From Hevea brasiliensis (taxonomy: Eukaryota; Streptophyta; Magnoliopsida; Malpighiales; Euphorbiaceae), in NCBI RefSeq assembly GCF_030052815.1, contig NC_079496.1, positions 41,751,593-41,815,592 of the forward strand: a stretch of 64,000 nt of DNA, in the 5' to 3' direction. The notes beneath the pieces were generated by a model that was given only the letters and a program-made list of their open reading frames with translations, did not search any database and was not told the origin of the DNA. Numbering within the stretch: the first letter of the stretch is position 1; each line of letters begins with the position of its first letter. Made by a program: the position numbers and the translations under genes. This document shows positions 46,574-57,894 of this stretch, one piece after another.

Positions 46574-47963
46574 AGCATACAAATCATATGCTCTAAGCTT
46601 GTTACAAATATATTCAATCCGAGAGCCTCTGAGAGATTTTATCAGGATATCTACTAATTGGTCATTTAAGCTAACAAAGCTAGTGGTAATACACCCAGAC
46701 TCAATCTTTTGTCTGATGAAATGACAATCCACCTCTATATGTTTCATTCTCTCATGAAACACTGGATTAAAGACAATGTGAAGTGCAACTTAATTGTCAT
46801 AGATTAGCTGCATTTGTTTAAGTTCCCCATACTTAAACTGTTGGAGAAGTTGTTTCAACCATATAAGTTCACAAGTTGCCAAAGCCATAGCTCGATATTC
46901 TGCTTCTGCACTTGACCTAGTAACCACATCTTGCTTCTTACTTTTCTAAGAAATCAAATTATCTCTAATCATAATGCAATATCCTAAAGTAGACCTTCTG
47001 TTTGAAGGAGAACCTGCCCAATTTGCATCTAAGTAACTAATAATCTGTGAATGACCCTTGTCTCCATATAATAGGCCTTGTCCTGGAGCTCCTTTAATAT
47101 ATCTGAGTATCCAATTAACCGCATCCCAATGACTACTACATGGTGCTTGAAGGAACTGACTGACCACACTTACAGCTATGAGATGTTTGGGTGTGTGATT
47201 GTAAGATAATTGAGTTTTCCAACCAATCTCGGATATCTATTAGGATCCTCCAATGGCTCCCCCTGTCCAGGAACAAGTTTGACATTTGGATCCATAGGAG
47301 TATCTGTGTGTCTACAGTCTAACATGCCCGTCTCTATCAGTATATCCAAAGTATATTTCCTTTGAGAAATGGCGATACCTGTCTTGGATTGTGCCACTTT
47401 AATCCCCAAGAAATACTTTAGCTTCCCAAGATCCTTAGTCTAAAAATGACTAGACAAGTGTTGTTTGAGTTTTGAGATCCCAACATGATCATTTCCCGTA
47501 ATAACAATGTCATGAACATAAACAATGAGATAAATGCACTTATCATGGCCATTATGGTGGAAAAATACTGAATTGTCAGCTTCACTCTGAGACATTCCAA
47601 ATTGTTGGACTACAGTATTGAACCGTCCAAACCATGCTCTTACAGAGTACTAAACCGTCCAAACCATGCTCTTAGAGATTGTTTCAAGCCATATAAAGAA
47701 TGCCGTAGGCGACACACCAAACCAGACTCCCCCTTAGCAACAAACCCTAGTGGTTGCTCCATATAAACTTCCTCAGCTAGCTTGCCATGTAAAAATGCAT
47801 TTTTGATATCCAGTTAATGAAGTGGCCAGTGGTGGATAGTAGCTAAGTAAATAAGAAGGCAAGTTGAGGCAATCTTAGCCTCTGGAGAGAAGGTATCATT
47901 GTAATCGTGGCCAAAGATCTGAGTATAGCCCTTTGCAACAAGGCGAGCTTTAAGTCTATCAAT
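46565..47963 (-). pseudogene. pol: Element G RT and RNase H, broken
   Basis: RT: LVAKGYTQ-type start near 47930, YGLKQS near 47680, and the catalytic motif as YVHDIVITGND near 47510, where copia elements have YVDD. A 32-bp tandem duplication (47621-47684) disrupts the sequence between. RNase H: GKLNYLT and HPNIS (47176-47409), DANWAGSPSNRRSTLGYC (46946-47167), and KHIEVDCHFIRQKIESG to the end (46565-46762), separated by stops. Confidence 0.9.
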
Positions 47964-48701
47964 CTAGCCATCAGGCCCCACCTTGACTATATAAACCCAT
48001 GGACAGCTAATAGTAGTTTTGCCCTTTGGTAGTGGCTTTAAATCCAAAGTGCCATTGTTATGGAGAGCATTCATCTCTTCAACCATTGCATTACACCATC
48101 CTGGATGTTCCAAAGCTTCTCTAATAGTCTTAGGTACAGATACATTAGACAAAGTGGTGACAAAAGCATAGTAGGAAGGAGACAAATGATGATAACTCAC
48201 AAAATTATAAATAGGATGAGGATTTCGAGACGAACGAATACATTTTCGAATGGCAGTGGGAGGAGTAGCATCGTCTATTGAAGGCGAGATCGAAATAGGT
48301 AAAGATGAAGGAGGGCAAGAGTCACCAGGAGTTGGTGTTGTACCTGTATCAAGCAAAAGAGCATCAATGGTGTTAGTGGGAGGATGAAGACGACATGAGT
48401 AGACATGTAGAGGTGGTGGGCTGATTAATGGTGGAGGAAAAGTAGGAACTGGTAAGGCGATGGGAATAAAAACCTTGGATGCGGTGTTGGAGGAAAAATA
48501 GGGAGATGTTTCAAAGAAGGTTACATCAGCTGACACAAAGTATTTATTTGTAAGTGGATTATAGCATTTGTAACCTTTTGGAAATCTAGAATATCCCAAA
48601 AAGACACATTTTATTGATTTGGGCTGAAGTTTGTCTTTGCTAGGAATGTGATCATAAACAAAACAAATACAACCAAATACACACAAGGACAACTGATGGG
48701 C
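47964..48701 (-). pseudogene. pol: Element G integrase C-terminus to RT N-terminus
   Basis: Open for about 245 codons. Starts AHQLSLCVFGCICFVYDH at the F insertion point, then CVFLGYS, KGYKCYNP and SADVTFFE of the copia integrase tail, a Pro/Ser-rich linker, and the RT entry W-AMVEEMNALHNNGTLDL and PWVYIVKVGPDG before a stop. The segment is collinear with 60999 onward when F is ignored. Confidence 0.92.
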
Positions 48702-49301
48702 TGTCACACCCTACCCCTCTGTAAGGCATAACATGATCCCGTAGTATACCTAATGAATTACCAACTCCGTCTACTGATAACCCATTAAATACACTACAAG
48801 GGATTTTAAAAACTTTTCTTACTGCTTTTACAGTGGTGAGCACTATTTACAGGTGTTAAAAACCTTTTTGAACTGAAGTGATAGAACTAACACATTTGAA
48901 TTATTTGGAGTTTCTGTAAAAATTTTGGCAGAGTGCCATCTGTATTTTGGATAAAACAGTTCTTCAGAAAACCTGTAAAAAGCACTTAAATAGATTTCCA
49001 AATCTCAACTCCAACATATTTCTCAACACAACACATTTCTCAACTTAAATCCACAGTGATTTTTCAAAGACTGAGATGAAAGAAATATAATACAATTTTT
49101 ACAAGCCAAAATAACTCATAATTATTTTAAGACTTCAATGTACAATTTTTATTTACAACTGCTCAAAACCAACAACAATATGTACATACAGTGAACATAC
49201 ATTACATTACAAAATATAAAATATTGGTATACTCATTATACCCGGTAGTCTCTCGCTGGAGGTACTAGCAGCCTAGTCTGCTGCCTTGTCTGTCTGTCTA
49301 C

Positions 49302-51545
49302 CTGCGACAGCAATAAAAAGCTATCGCTGAGACAATGTCTCAGTGGTGCACAACATTAACCAAATACAATTTAAATCACAATTCATAAGTCATGTAAATA
49401 GTGGATACTTAAAACTATAGTTAAATTCAAGACAATAATGTCATAAGGAGTTTAACACAATATTACAATAAATCTCAGTAATCAAAACATAGCTAAATTC
49501 AAAAGACAGTGAATGTCAATAAGAATTTAAACTCATTTTACAATCTTACAATATGCTTTAATAAATCACACACAGCTTTAATCATGTTCCCAAGTTCAAT
49601 TCATCCCAAAAGCCGATGGCTAATGAGGTATTCAATTCATCCCAAAAGTCAATGACTAATGAGGAATAACATAGCTAGCTAGCAAAAATATGAGTACTCA
49701 TTCTATTCGTCCTCAACAGGCACACACCTCAACACTTCAGCCAGAGAGGGAATTCAATTCATCCCACTAGACAAGCTAGCGAGGAATACAATCAATGTAC
49801 ATGATAGCTGTGGTTTCAAACCAATTCTGATTGCTTTTCAATCAATAAGTATCCATCAAATATCTTTCAAACCATTTTTCACAATTTCACAACTTAAAAC
49901 AATAATATGCAAATAGTCATAATTTATTTCAATTGAAAATAATTCAAAAGAAATAGTTGTTGTGCACAAACACAATTTAAAACAATAACATACAATTAAT
50001 CATATGAAATATTATTCAGAGCAAAATCAGTTGAAAACTAGTTGTGCACAAACCTCTGATAATTGTCTCCTGGTCTGGACTCATTGTTTCCTTCCCTTTC
50101 CCTGAGTCTTTGGTAACTGAGAAACACAATTTGAAGTGTTTCAGTACTAAATTAAACTGTCTCTAATGATAATGTTCGATAAGTAATTCACTGAAGGCTA
50201 TTATTTGCTCAATCACCTAATATACCGACCCTCGATGCGTTTTAGGTAAATTAGGTTTTAGTGTCATTAATATGTCACATTCGATAGGGTTTTAGGGTTG
50301 GTACGTTTTACCAAACTCATTTCCTTGTTTAGTGCATTTTAATGCAACTTGCTGGATTCCGGGATACTAGTTTGACCAAGCCGGACGACCTAGTTCCCTC
50401 GGTTTTCAAGTTTCGGTTAAAACTACAAACTTGTAGATCTATGTCTTATGGAACGCGGGGCAAAAGTTTAGGTCATTCTGAGTTAAGTAGACCAAGTTAT
50501 GGTCATTATACTATTGCTGGTCAAATGGCATCAAATTAGGTCAATTTTAGGTCAATTTGGTCAACTCTGGTTCGGCCAGTTTTTGGACCCGAAATTGTGC
50601 AAGCTATTTGACTTGCTTATAGTCATTTCTGGGTTTTTGTGTCTTCATAAGACTTGTAGTTATGGGTCTTAACTATTCATGGTTAAAATTTCAGGTCAAT
50701 TGGACCTGTTTTGAGTGAGTTATGGCCTAAACACTAACTGCTGCCCAATTGGTAAATTTTCAGGTCTCAATTATACCTAATCCGAATTGGTCATTTTTCA
50801 TATCACCTTGCAAGCAGAATTTTGGTATGCTTTCTCAATGAAAGTTGGCATATTTTGTGCCTAGTTTTACCTCCAATTGGTCTCATACCAATTGAGGTTA
50901 CACATTTAAAGTTATAGGCTAAAATGTATACCGCCCTTAATTACCTTACTTATACATGTATCCATTACACATTTAATTGCTATATGTCCACTTCCCTTAC
51001 CAATTCTGTTTTGGTACATTACCAAAACCACATACCTCTTCACTTTAAAGTCATTTTGGGCAGATTACAATTATCCTCAATACACCAATTAAAACTCAAA
51101 TCTACAAAGTCTAAGTACAATCACATATACACATAAACATTACTCATTCTTACATACACTTTACACAATCACTCTATATACATATCCATCAATCCTCAAT
51201 GTCAATATTCTGCCAATACCTTCATAAACACATACATTTATCCAAGAGTCCCAAGGCTGCCGAAAATGTTCCTCAATACCAAAGTGTCCTACAAATCATC
51301 AATTTCCATTCCAAGTGCAAAATCACCATATACATATGGAATAATTTACTAGGATATTAAATCCCCTAATCAACATCATTTCTCATCAAATATATGTACA
51401 AATATTTCATTAAATACATAACTCCATGGCTGTCCAAAATGAACACATCAATAACTTCTCAAACTTGAAAATTTTCTTCACAAATCCAACACCCATAACA
51501 TGAACACAAAGTTTAACAAAGCAATCTTCCAAAATACAAACTTAC
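49302..51545 (-). other. Putative intron inside F 3' LTR
   Basis: Sense donor CATAAG|GTAAGTTTG (perfect consensus) and acceptor GTCGCAG|GTAGAC, 2244 bp. Confidence 0.45.
49304..49343 (-). promoter_or_regulatory. Paired hairpins in F 3' LTR
   Basis: GCGACAGC...GCTATCGC (49304-49327) and CTGAGAC-AAT-GTCTCAG (49327-49343, seven perfect pairs), then TGGTGCA. Confidence 0.55.
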
Positions 51546-51962
51546 CTTATGATTGGAACTTGCCAAACCTTGATTTAACTTCTTGATTTTGGTATCAAGC
51601 TCTTCCTTATGATGTATAGACAATCTTTAATGAAGGAACCTAAGTGTTTAGAAGTGAAGTGAGGGGTTAGATGAAGCTTGAATGAAAACGGCAATGGAGG
51701 TTTTCTTGGTTCTTCAATTCGGCTAGGTTTAGTGAAATGAAGAAGATGAAGTATTCAGCTTGGATAATGGAATTACAGCCGCCATTTAGTGTTTAATTAA
51801 ATCCCTAGTGGTCCACTCACAAATTTTAAATCATATAATAAGCTTAATTCTCACTTATTCCACATTAAACCCTTAATTCTTACTATTTACTGTAGGAACC
51901 ACCAATTTAATTTTTCATTTCATTTTCTAAGTGTAATATTATTTATTTTTAATGGAAATTTA

Positions 51963-51994
51963 GGTCAAAAGACAATTCGGTGTGTCAAATGACC
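51963..51994 (-). promoter_or_regulatory. GGTCA-N22-TGACC inverted repeat, F 3' LTR
   Basis: 32-bp span; the same in the 5' LTR at 60529-60560. Followed by ATAATGCCCC. Confidence 0.45.
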
Positions 51995-52422
51995 ATAATG
52001 CCCCTGTTCGGGTTGCATTCCCGATTTTTCGGTAACACCGGGTTTTGTCTATTTCTCGATTTCTCACTTTTCTTTGTACTAATTATTTAATTTTTTTTTG
52101 ATCTTACTAATGATATTTATTCTTCAATAAGGGTCTATTTAAGTCCTAAAAATGTTTTCCAGGGTTCCCATGATCCAGGCTAGTCAACGGTCCATGCCGT
52201 GACTTCTGGCATGATCACCATCGCTAGGGTTCCCGGCTTGCTTAACTTGGTTACATTTCTTTGCTATTATTTTTTCTTTGTTTTTCTTGTATTTTCTTTT
52301 CTTGTATTTCATTATTTTATGTCTCCTCACTCATAACGAAGTGTAGTTCTAGGCATCCTAGTATGCTGGACAACATCGGTCACCGAATGATAGAACGCAC
52401 TACCGAACTTAGGGGTGTTACA

Positions 52423-52437
52423 ATTCTCCTTCCCTTA
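52423..52437 (-). other. Polypurine tract of element F
   Basis: Sense AAGGGAAGGAGAATTG directly before the 3' LTR. Confidence 0.85.
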
Positions 52438-52469
52438 AAATAAATTTCGTCTCGAAATTTTACCTGGCA

Positions 52470-53815
52470 TTAGTCTCTGAACAGCTGTGGGTGCTGTCTC
52501 CTCATATCCTCTTCACGTTCCCTAGTAGCTTCCTGGCCTGAATGATGGTTCCACAGCACTTTAACCAGGTGTATCTATTTATTCCTCAGCTACTTCACCT
52601 CAAAAGCCAGAATTTTTATGGGTTCTTCCTTATATGAGAGGTCTGGATTTACCTCAATCTCTTCAACTGATAGTACATGAGATGGGTCAGATCTGTACCT
52701 CCTTAACATGGACACATGGAAGACACTGTGTGTCCTTGCTAGCTCTAGAGGTAAAGCCAACCGGTATGCCAAAGGACCCACTCTTTCCAGAACCTCATAT
52801 GGTCTGATGAAATGAGGACTCAGTTTCCCCTTTCTGCCAAATCTCATAATCCTCTTCCAAGGAGAAACTTTGAGGAATACCTTATCACCCACTACATACT
52901 CAATATCTCTTCTTTTCAGATCAACATAGGACTTCTGACGGTCTGATGCAGCCTTAAGTCTATCTCTGATCAATCTGATCTTTTCCTCTGTCTGCTGAAT
53001 AATTTCTGGCCCAATCATCTTCCTTTCACCTACTTCATCCCAACATAAGTTAGTTCTGCACTTTCTACCATACAAAGCTTTATATGGAGGCATCCCAATG
53101 CTTGATTGGTAGCTATTGTTATAAGCAAACTCAATCAAAGGCAAGTGTGTATCCCAACTACCTTCAAATTCAATCACACAAGCCCGTAGCATATCCTCCA
53201 ATATCTGAATAACCCTCTCGGATCGCCATGCATGTGGGTGGAATCTTTGTCTTTGAAGTTCAATCTAGTTCCTAGGGCTCTCTGAAGACTACCCCAGAAT
53301 CTAGAAGTGAACCTAGGATCTCTGTCAGATCAATTGATACTGGCACTCCATGTAATTTTACAATCTCATATATATACAATCTAGCCAATCTTTCCAGGCT
53401 ATAGTCCATCCGAACTGGCAAAAAGTGAGCAGACTTGGTCAATCTGTCAACTATAACCCATACTGCATCATGACTACTCTGTGTCCTTGGAAGTCCTATA
53501 ACAAAATCCATAGTTATTTGTTCCCATTTCCACTTTGGTACTGACAAAGGATGTAACAAACCAGCTGGAACTTGATGTTCTGCCTTTACTTGCTGACAAG
53601 TTAGGCATTTGGAAACAAACTCAGCTATATCCCTCTTCATGCCCATCCACCAATAATGCTCTTTCAGCCCTCTGTACATTTTAGTTCCACCAGGTTGCAT
53701 AGCAAATGGAGACTCATGTGCTTCCTTCATAATGATTTGTCTCAATTCCACATCACTAGGAATGCACATTCTGCCCTGATGTAGCAATAAACCATCATCT
53801 CTCACAGAGAATTCA
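52470..53815 (-). pseudogene. pol: Element F integrase with chromodomain-like tail, broken
   Basis: HHCC and the start of the core are at 53272-53805 (KEAHESPFAMQ, CLTCQ, MDFVIGLP, DRLTKSAHFLP); the zinc-binding His after FAM is Gln here. A frameshift near 53330 hits just before the SDRDPRF catalytic motif. LEDMLR through FHVSMLRRY is open (52590-53201) and then stops at a TAG before LRNK, the same codon as in E. The tail ends at HPQLFRD-like sequence, TAA at 52470-52472. Confidence 0.92.
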
Positions 53816-55320
53816 GGTTTCTTGCCCTACTGGACTTCTTTCAGTAGCTTCTGATACTTTTCATCACTCTGAGCAGCCATTCTGATCTGATCAATCAACA
53901 CTGGCTGTACATGCCAAGCAACTATTGTCTGTCCCTCATCATCAATCTCTAAACTGGCATGCTGTGCTTTCAACTCATATACCATGGACATGGGAGAAAC
54001 TCTGAGACTTGCCATAGTCTTGCGACTTAAGGCGTCAGCCACTACATTTGCTTTCCCTGGATGATAGTCTATTAAGCAATCATAATCTTTGATGAGTTCT
54101 AACCATCTCCTCTGCCTCAAATTTAATTCCTTCTGGGTGCCTAAGTACTTCAAGCTCTTGTGATCTGTGTAAATGTAGCATTTCTCTCCATACAAATAGT
54201 GTCTTCAGATCTTCAGAGCAAAAACAATAGCTACTAACTCCAGGTCATGTGTTGGGTAATTCCTCTCATGCGGTTTCAGCTGGCATGATGCATAAGCAAT
54301 GACATTCCGATCTTGCATTAGTACACAGCCTAACCCATTGTGAGAAGCATCACTATAAACTGTGTATTCTTTACCCGGAGTAGGTAAAGTGAGAACTGGA
54401 GCTTCAGTCAAACACCTCTTCAACTCATCAAAAATTTGCTGGCATTTATCTGTCCACTGAAATTTTACATCTTTCCGAAGCAGCTTGGTCAGTGGAGAAG
54501 ATAACATAGAAAATCCCTTCACAAACCGACGGTAATATCCAGCTAAACCCAGAAAACTGCGAATTTCTGTGATGTTCCTGGGCAGCTTCCAATTAAGGAT
54601 AGCTTCTACCTTGCTGGAATCTACCTTGATCCCTTCAGCTGACACAACATGTCCCAAAAAGGAGATTTCTTTCAGCCAAAATTCACATTTCGACAATTTG
54701 GCGTATAGTTGTTTCTCCCTTAAAGTCTGCAGTACAATCCGCAGATGTCTGTCATGCTCCTCTGCATTCTTTGAATATATCAAAATGTCATCAATAAACA
54801 CCACCACAAATTGATCAAGATATGGTCTGAAGATAGTGTTCATCAGATCCATGAAAGCAGCTGGAGCATTTGTTAACCCGAATGGCATTACTAGAAACTC
54901 ATAGTGGCCATACCGAGTTCTCAGCGCTTTTGGAATACTCTGCTCTTGTACCTTCAACTGATAATAGCCAGATCGCAGATCAATTTTGGAGAATACAACT
55001 GCACCCTTCAACTGATCAAACAGATCATCAATGCGAGGCAATGGATATCTGTTCTTTATTGTCACCTTATTCAACTGTCGGTAGTCAATACATAAGCGGA
55101 GAGTGCCATCCTTCTTCTTAACAAACAACACTGGTGCTCCCCAGGGTGACACACTAGGGCGGATGAAGCCCTTTTCAAGTAGTTCTTGCAATTGTATCTT
55201 CAACTCCTTCAACTCTGTTGGTGCCATTCTATATGGCGTTAAGGAGATTGGATCCACACCATGCATAACATTAATTTCAAACTGCACTTCTCTTTCCGGA
55301 GGTAATCTTGGCAATTCATC
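53816..55320 (-). pseudogene. pol: Element F RT and RNase H, nearly intact
   Basis: The best RT of the window, part of a 443-residue open stretch (54205-55536): [79 protein letters not shown] (FIDD near 54786-54797), [19 protein letters not shown]. RNase [12 protein letters not shown], then a TGA replacing Trp near 54205, [10 protein letters not shown] and VVADALSRK with its Asp kept. A TAG (Gln codon) closes this part near 53830. Confidence 0.95.
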
Positions 55321-55926
55321 AGGAAACACATCTGGAAAGTCATGTACTGTAGGGATGTCCTTCAATGCTGGACTCCCCACTTGGGTGTCTACCACATGTG
55401 CTAAGTATGCTTCACACCCCTTTCTGATCATTTTTCTGGCTAGTGCAGCCGAAATGATGTTTGATGGCAATAACTGCCTCTCCCCATGTATTACCACATC
55501 ATTGTACTGAGGAAGGCCAAAAGTGACTGTCTTCACTTACAAATCAATCATGGCATGATGCCTAGCTAACCAATCCATGCCCAAGATGATATCATAATCT
55601 CTGAAGGGCATTTCAATGAGATCAGACAGGAAAGTGTGTCCTTGGATCACCAAAGAACAATCTCTATACATTCTATTAACCCTGACTTCCTGTCCTAGTG
55701 GACTTGTTACTAGCACCTCAAAGTCCATTTTTGTACATGGAACAGCAATGCAATCAATGATGCTAGCACTAACATAAGAATGGGTAGAGCCCGGATCAAA
55801 TAACACAAACACATTTTGGTTAAAAGTTGAGAAGGTACCAGCCACAACATCAGATGTCTCGGCCTCTTCCCTCTGTCTCATTGCATACATTCTGATTGGA
55901 GCACTGTCTTGCTCTGATTGTTTCAC
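55321..55926 (-). pseudogene. pro: Element F retropepsin-like protease
   Basis: IRMYAMRQREEAETSDVVAG, active site VLFDPGSTHSYVSASI near 55810-55770 with catalytic Asp intact, PLGQEVRVNRMYRDCSLVIQ, and IILGMDWLARHH. A stop at 55537 separates it from the RT frame ([13 protein letters not shown]). The linker [15 protein letters not shown] leads to RT. Confidence 0.92.
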
Positions 55927-57100
55927 TGTGCCTTGGCTGCCTGCTGGGCTAGCTCTACCCCTGCCTCTACCTCTGCTAGGTGGTTGTGAACTTCTGGTGA
56001 CAGGGCTCTGAACTGACCCTTCTGCAGTAGTAGGACGCGGTCCAACTCTACGACTACTGGTGCAATCCTTGGCAAAGTGTCCTATGCCTCCACAGTTATA
56101 ACAAGCTCCAATAGCCTTATAGCATATCCCACCATGATTTTTTTCACAAGTTTCACATTGGCGGGGAGGGTAGGAACTTCTGGTACTCTGCTGACCAGAT
56201 AGGGGAGGTCTCTGTCCTAAATATCTTCCCCTACCAGATTTCTTGCCACCTCTGCCATGTCCCCCATAGTTCTTCCTCTTCCCAGTATGACCACTGAACT
56301 CGTTTCACCGACTTTCCCTCTTTATCTGTCTTCTCTGATTTCTTTTTCTCAGGAGCAGTCTCAATCTCAATTCTTTCTAACTCTAGAGCTTGAGAAATAA
56401 GTTTAGAGAAGTTAGTGTGTTTGAAGCCGACTACTTGTACTCTGATATTAGGCTTCAAGCCAATTTCAAACCTCTTGCATCTCTCCCTGCTGGTAGAGAG
56501 TAGACTCACTGCATAATGGCTAAGGCGGGAAAATTCTCTTTCATACTCAGCCACTAATCTGTTCCCCTGTTTCAGACTTAGGAACTTTTGCAGCTTCTGG
56601 TCTACATAAGCATCAGGGACATATTTCTGTCTAAATTCCCTAAGAAAGTCATTCCAGGTCAGCACTGCAGGTTCTACCAAACTGTGGGGAATGGTTTTCC
56701 ACCAATCATAAGCATCCCCCTGTAGCAAAGACACAGAGTATTCAAATCTGAGCTCCTCTGTGCAATGCAGTTTCTTAAATACCCTATCCATCCTCTCTAA
56801 CCATTGTTCAGCCTCTAGAGGATCTACTGTCCCCTTAAACTCTGTAGCCCCATATTTCATCAATTTGTCATATTGCCTAGTAGGAGACTGTGGTTGTACC
56901 ACTGGTGTCTGTATTGGGACTTGAGTAGGCACATTACTAGCCATTTATTGGAACATTGCAGCCATCTGCTGAGCGAATTGAGCAGAAATCATGTATCGCA
57001 GGTCGGGTGTCTTTGAACCACTAACATTTTGTAAGCTTGGGGCATCCCCTTGCACCTCAGCCTCAATAGATTGATCGACTGAACGATCACCCTCTTCCAT
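55927..57100 (-). pseudogene. gag: Element F gag
   Basis: Start ATG at 57100 (MEEGDRSVDQSIEAE). An in-frame TAA at 56942-56944 replaces a Gln codon just before MASNVP. The core (56231-56944) is open: YDKLMKYGATEFKG, WLERMDRVFKKLHC, LLQGDAYDWWKTIP, REFRQKYVPDAYVDQ, SRLSHYAVSL. A frameshift follows near 56300. The zinc knuckle CYNCGGIGHFAKDC near 56100 is intact (CCHC), preceded by a second Cys-rich segment CETC...C. Confidence 0.9.
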
Positions 57101-57270
57101 AGTCAATTTGAGAATTTTAGATCTCCTGAACAAATAACACAAGGAGATTTCCTCCTGTTAGTGCATATTTATAATGTAATGTACTGTATGTATCAAACAA
57201 TGATATTGAGCAGTTGTACTATGAAGAAAGAATATTCAAGTAACATGTGAAAACAGAAATTAAAAACCAG

Positions 57271-57282
57271 GCTCTGATACCA
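57271..57282 (-). other. Primer binding site of element F
   Basis: Sense TGGTATCAGAGC, a perfect initiator-Met tRNA PBS, 8 bp from the 5' LTR. Confidence 0.92.
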
Positions 57283-57894
57283 CTAAAACATGTCACACCC
57301 TACCCCTCTGTAAGACATAACATGATCCCGTAGTATACCTAATGAATTACCAACTCCGTCTACTGATAACCCATTAAATACACTACAAGGGATTTTAAAA
57401 ACTTTTCTTACTGCTTTTACAGTGGTGAGCACTATTTACAAGTGTTAAAAACCTTTTTGAACTAAAGTGATAGAACTAACACATTTGAATTATTTGGAGT
57501 TTCTGTAAAAATTTTGGCAGAGTGCCATCTGTATTTTGGATAAAATAGTTCTTTAGAAAACCTGTAAAAAGCACTTAAATAGATTTCCAAATCTCAACTC
57601 CAACAGATTTCTCAACACAACACAACACATTTCTCAACTCAAATCCATAGTGATTTTCAAAGACTGAGATGAAAGAAATATAATACAATTTTTACAAGCC
57701 AAAACAACTCATAATTATTTTATGACTTCAATGTACAATTTTTATTTACAACTGCTTAAAACCAACAACAATATGTACATACAGTGAACATACATTACAT
57801 TACAAAATACAAAATATTGGTATACTCATTATACCCAGTAGTATCTCGCTGGAGGTACTAGCAGCCTAGTCTGCTGCCCTGTCTGTCTGTCTAC

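Larger units (their letters stand above)
48702..52422 (-). repeat. Element F 3' LTR (3721 bp)
   Basis: On the + strand it runs from TGTCACACC to GGTGTTACA. Hairpins 49304-49343, ~190-bp units (about 50430-50930), donor at 51545, inverted repeat 51963-51994. A patch at about 52165-52235 differs strongly from the 5' LTR. Confidence 0.95.

Noticed and set aside
54569..55510. Open frames on the + strand opposite the F RT (54569-54814, 55103-55510)
   Set aside because: Antisense shadows of well-conserved RT coding sequence; no independent support.
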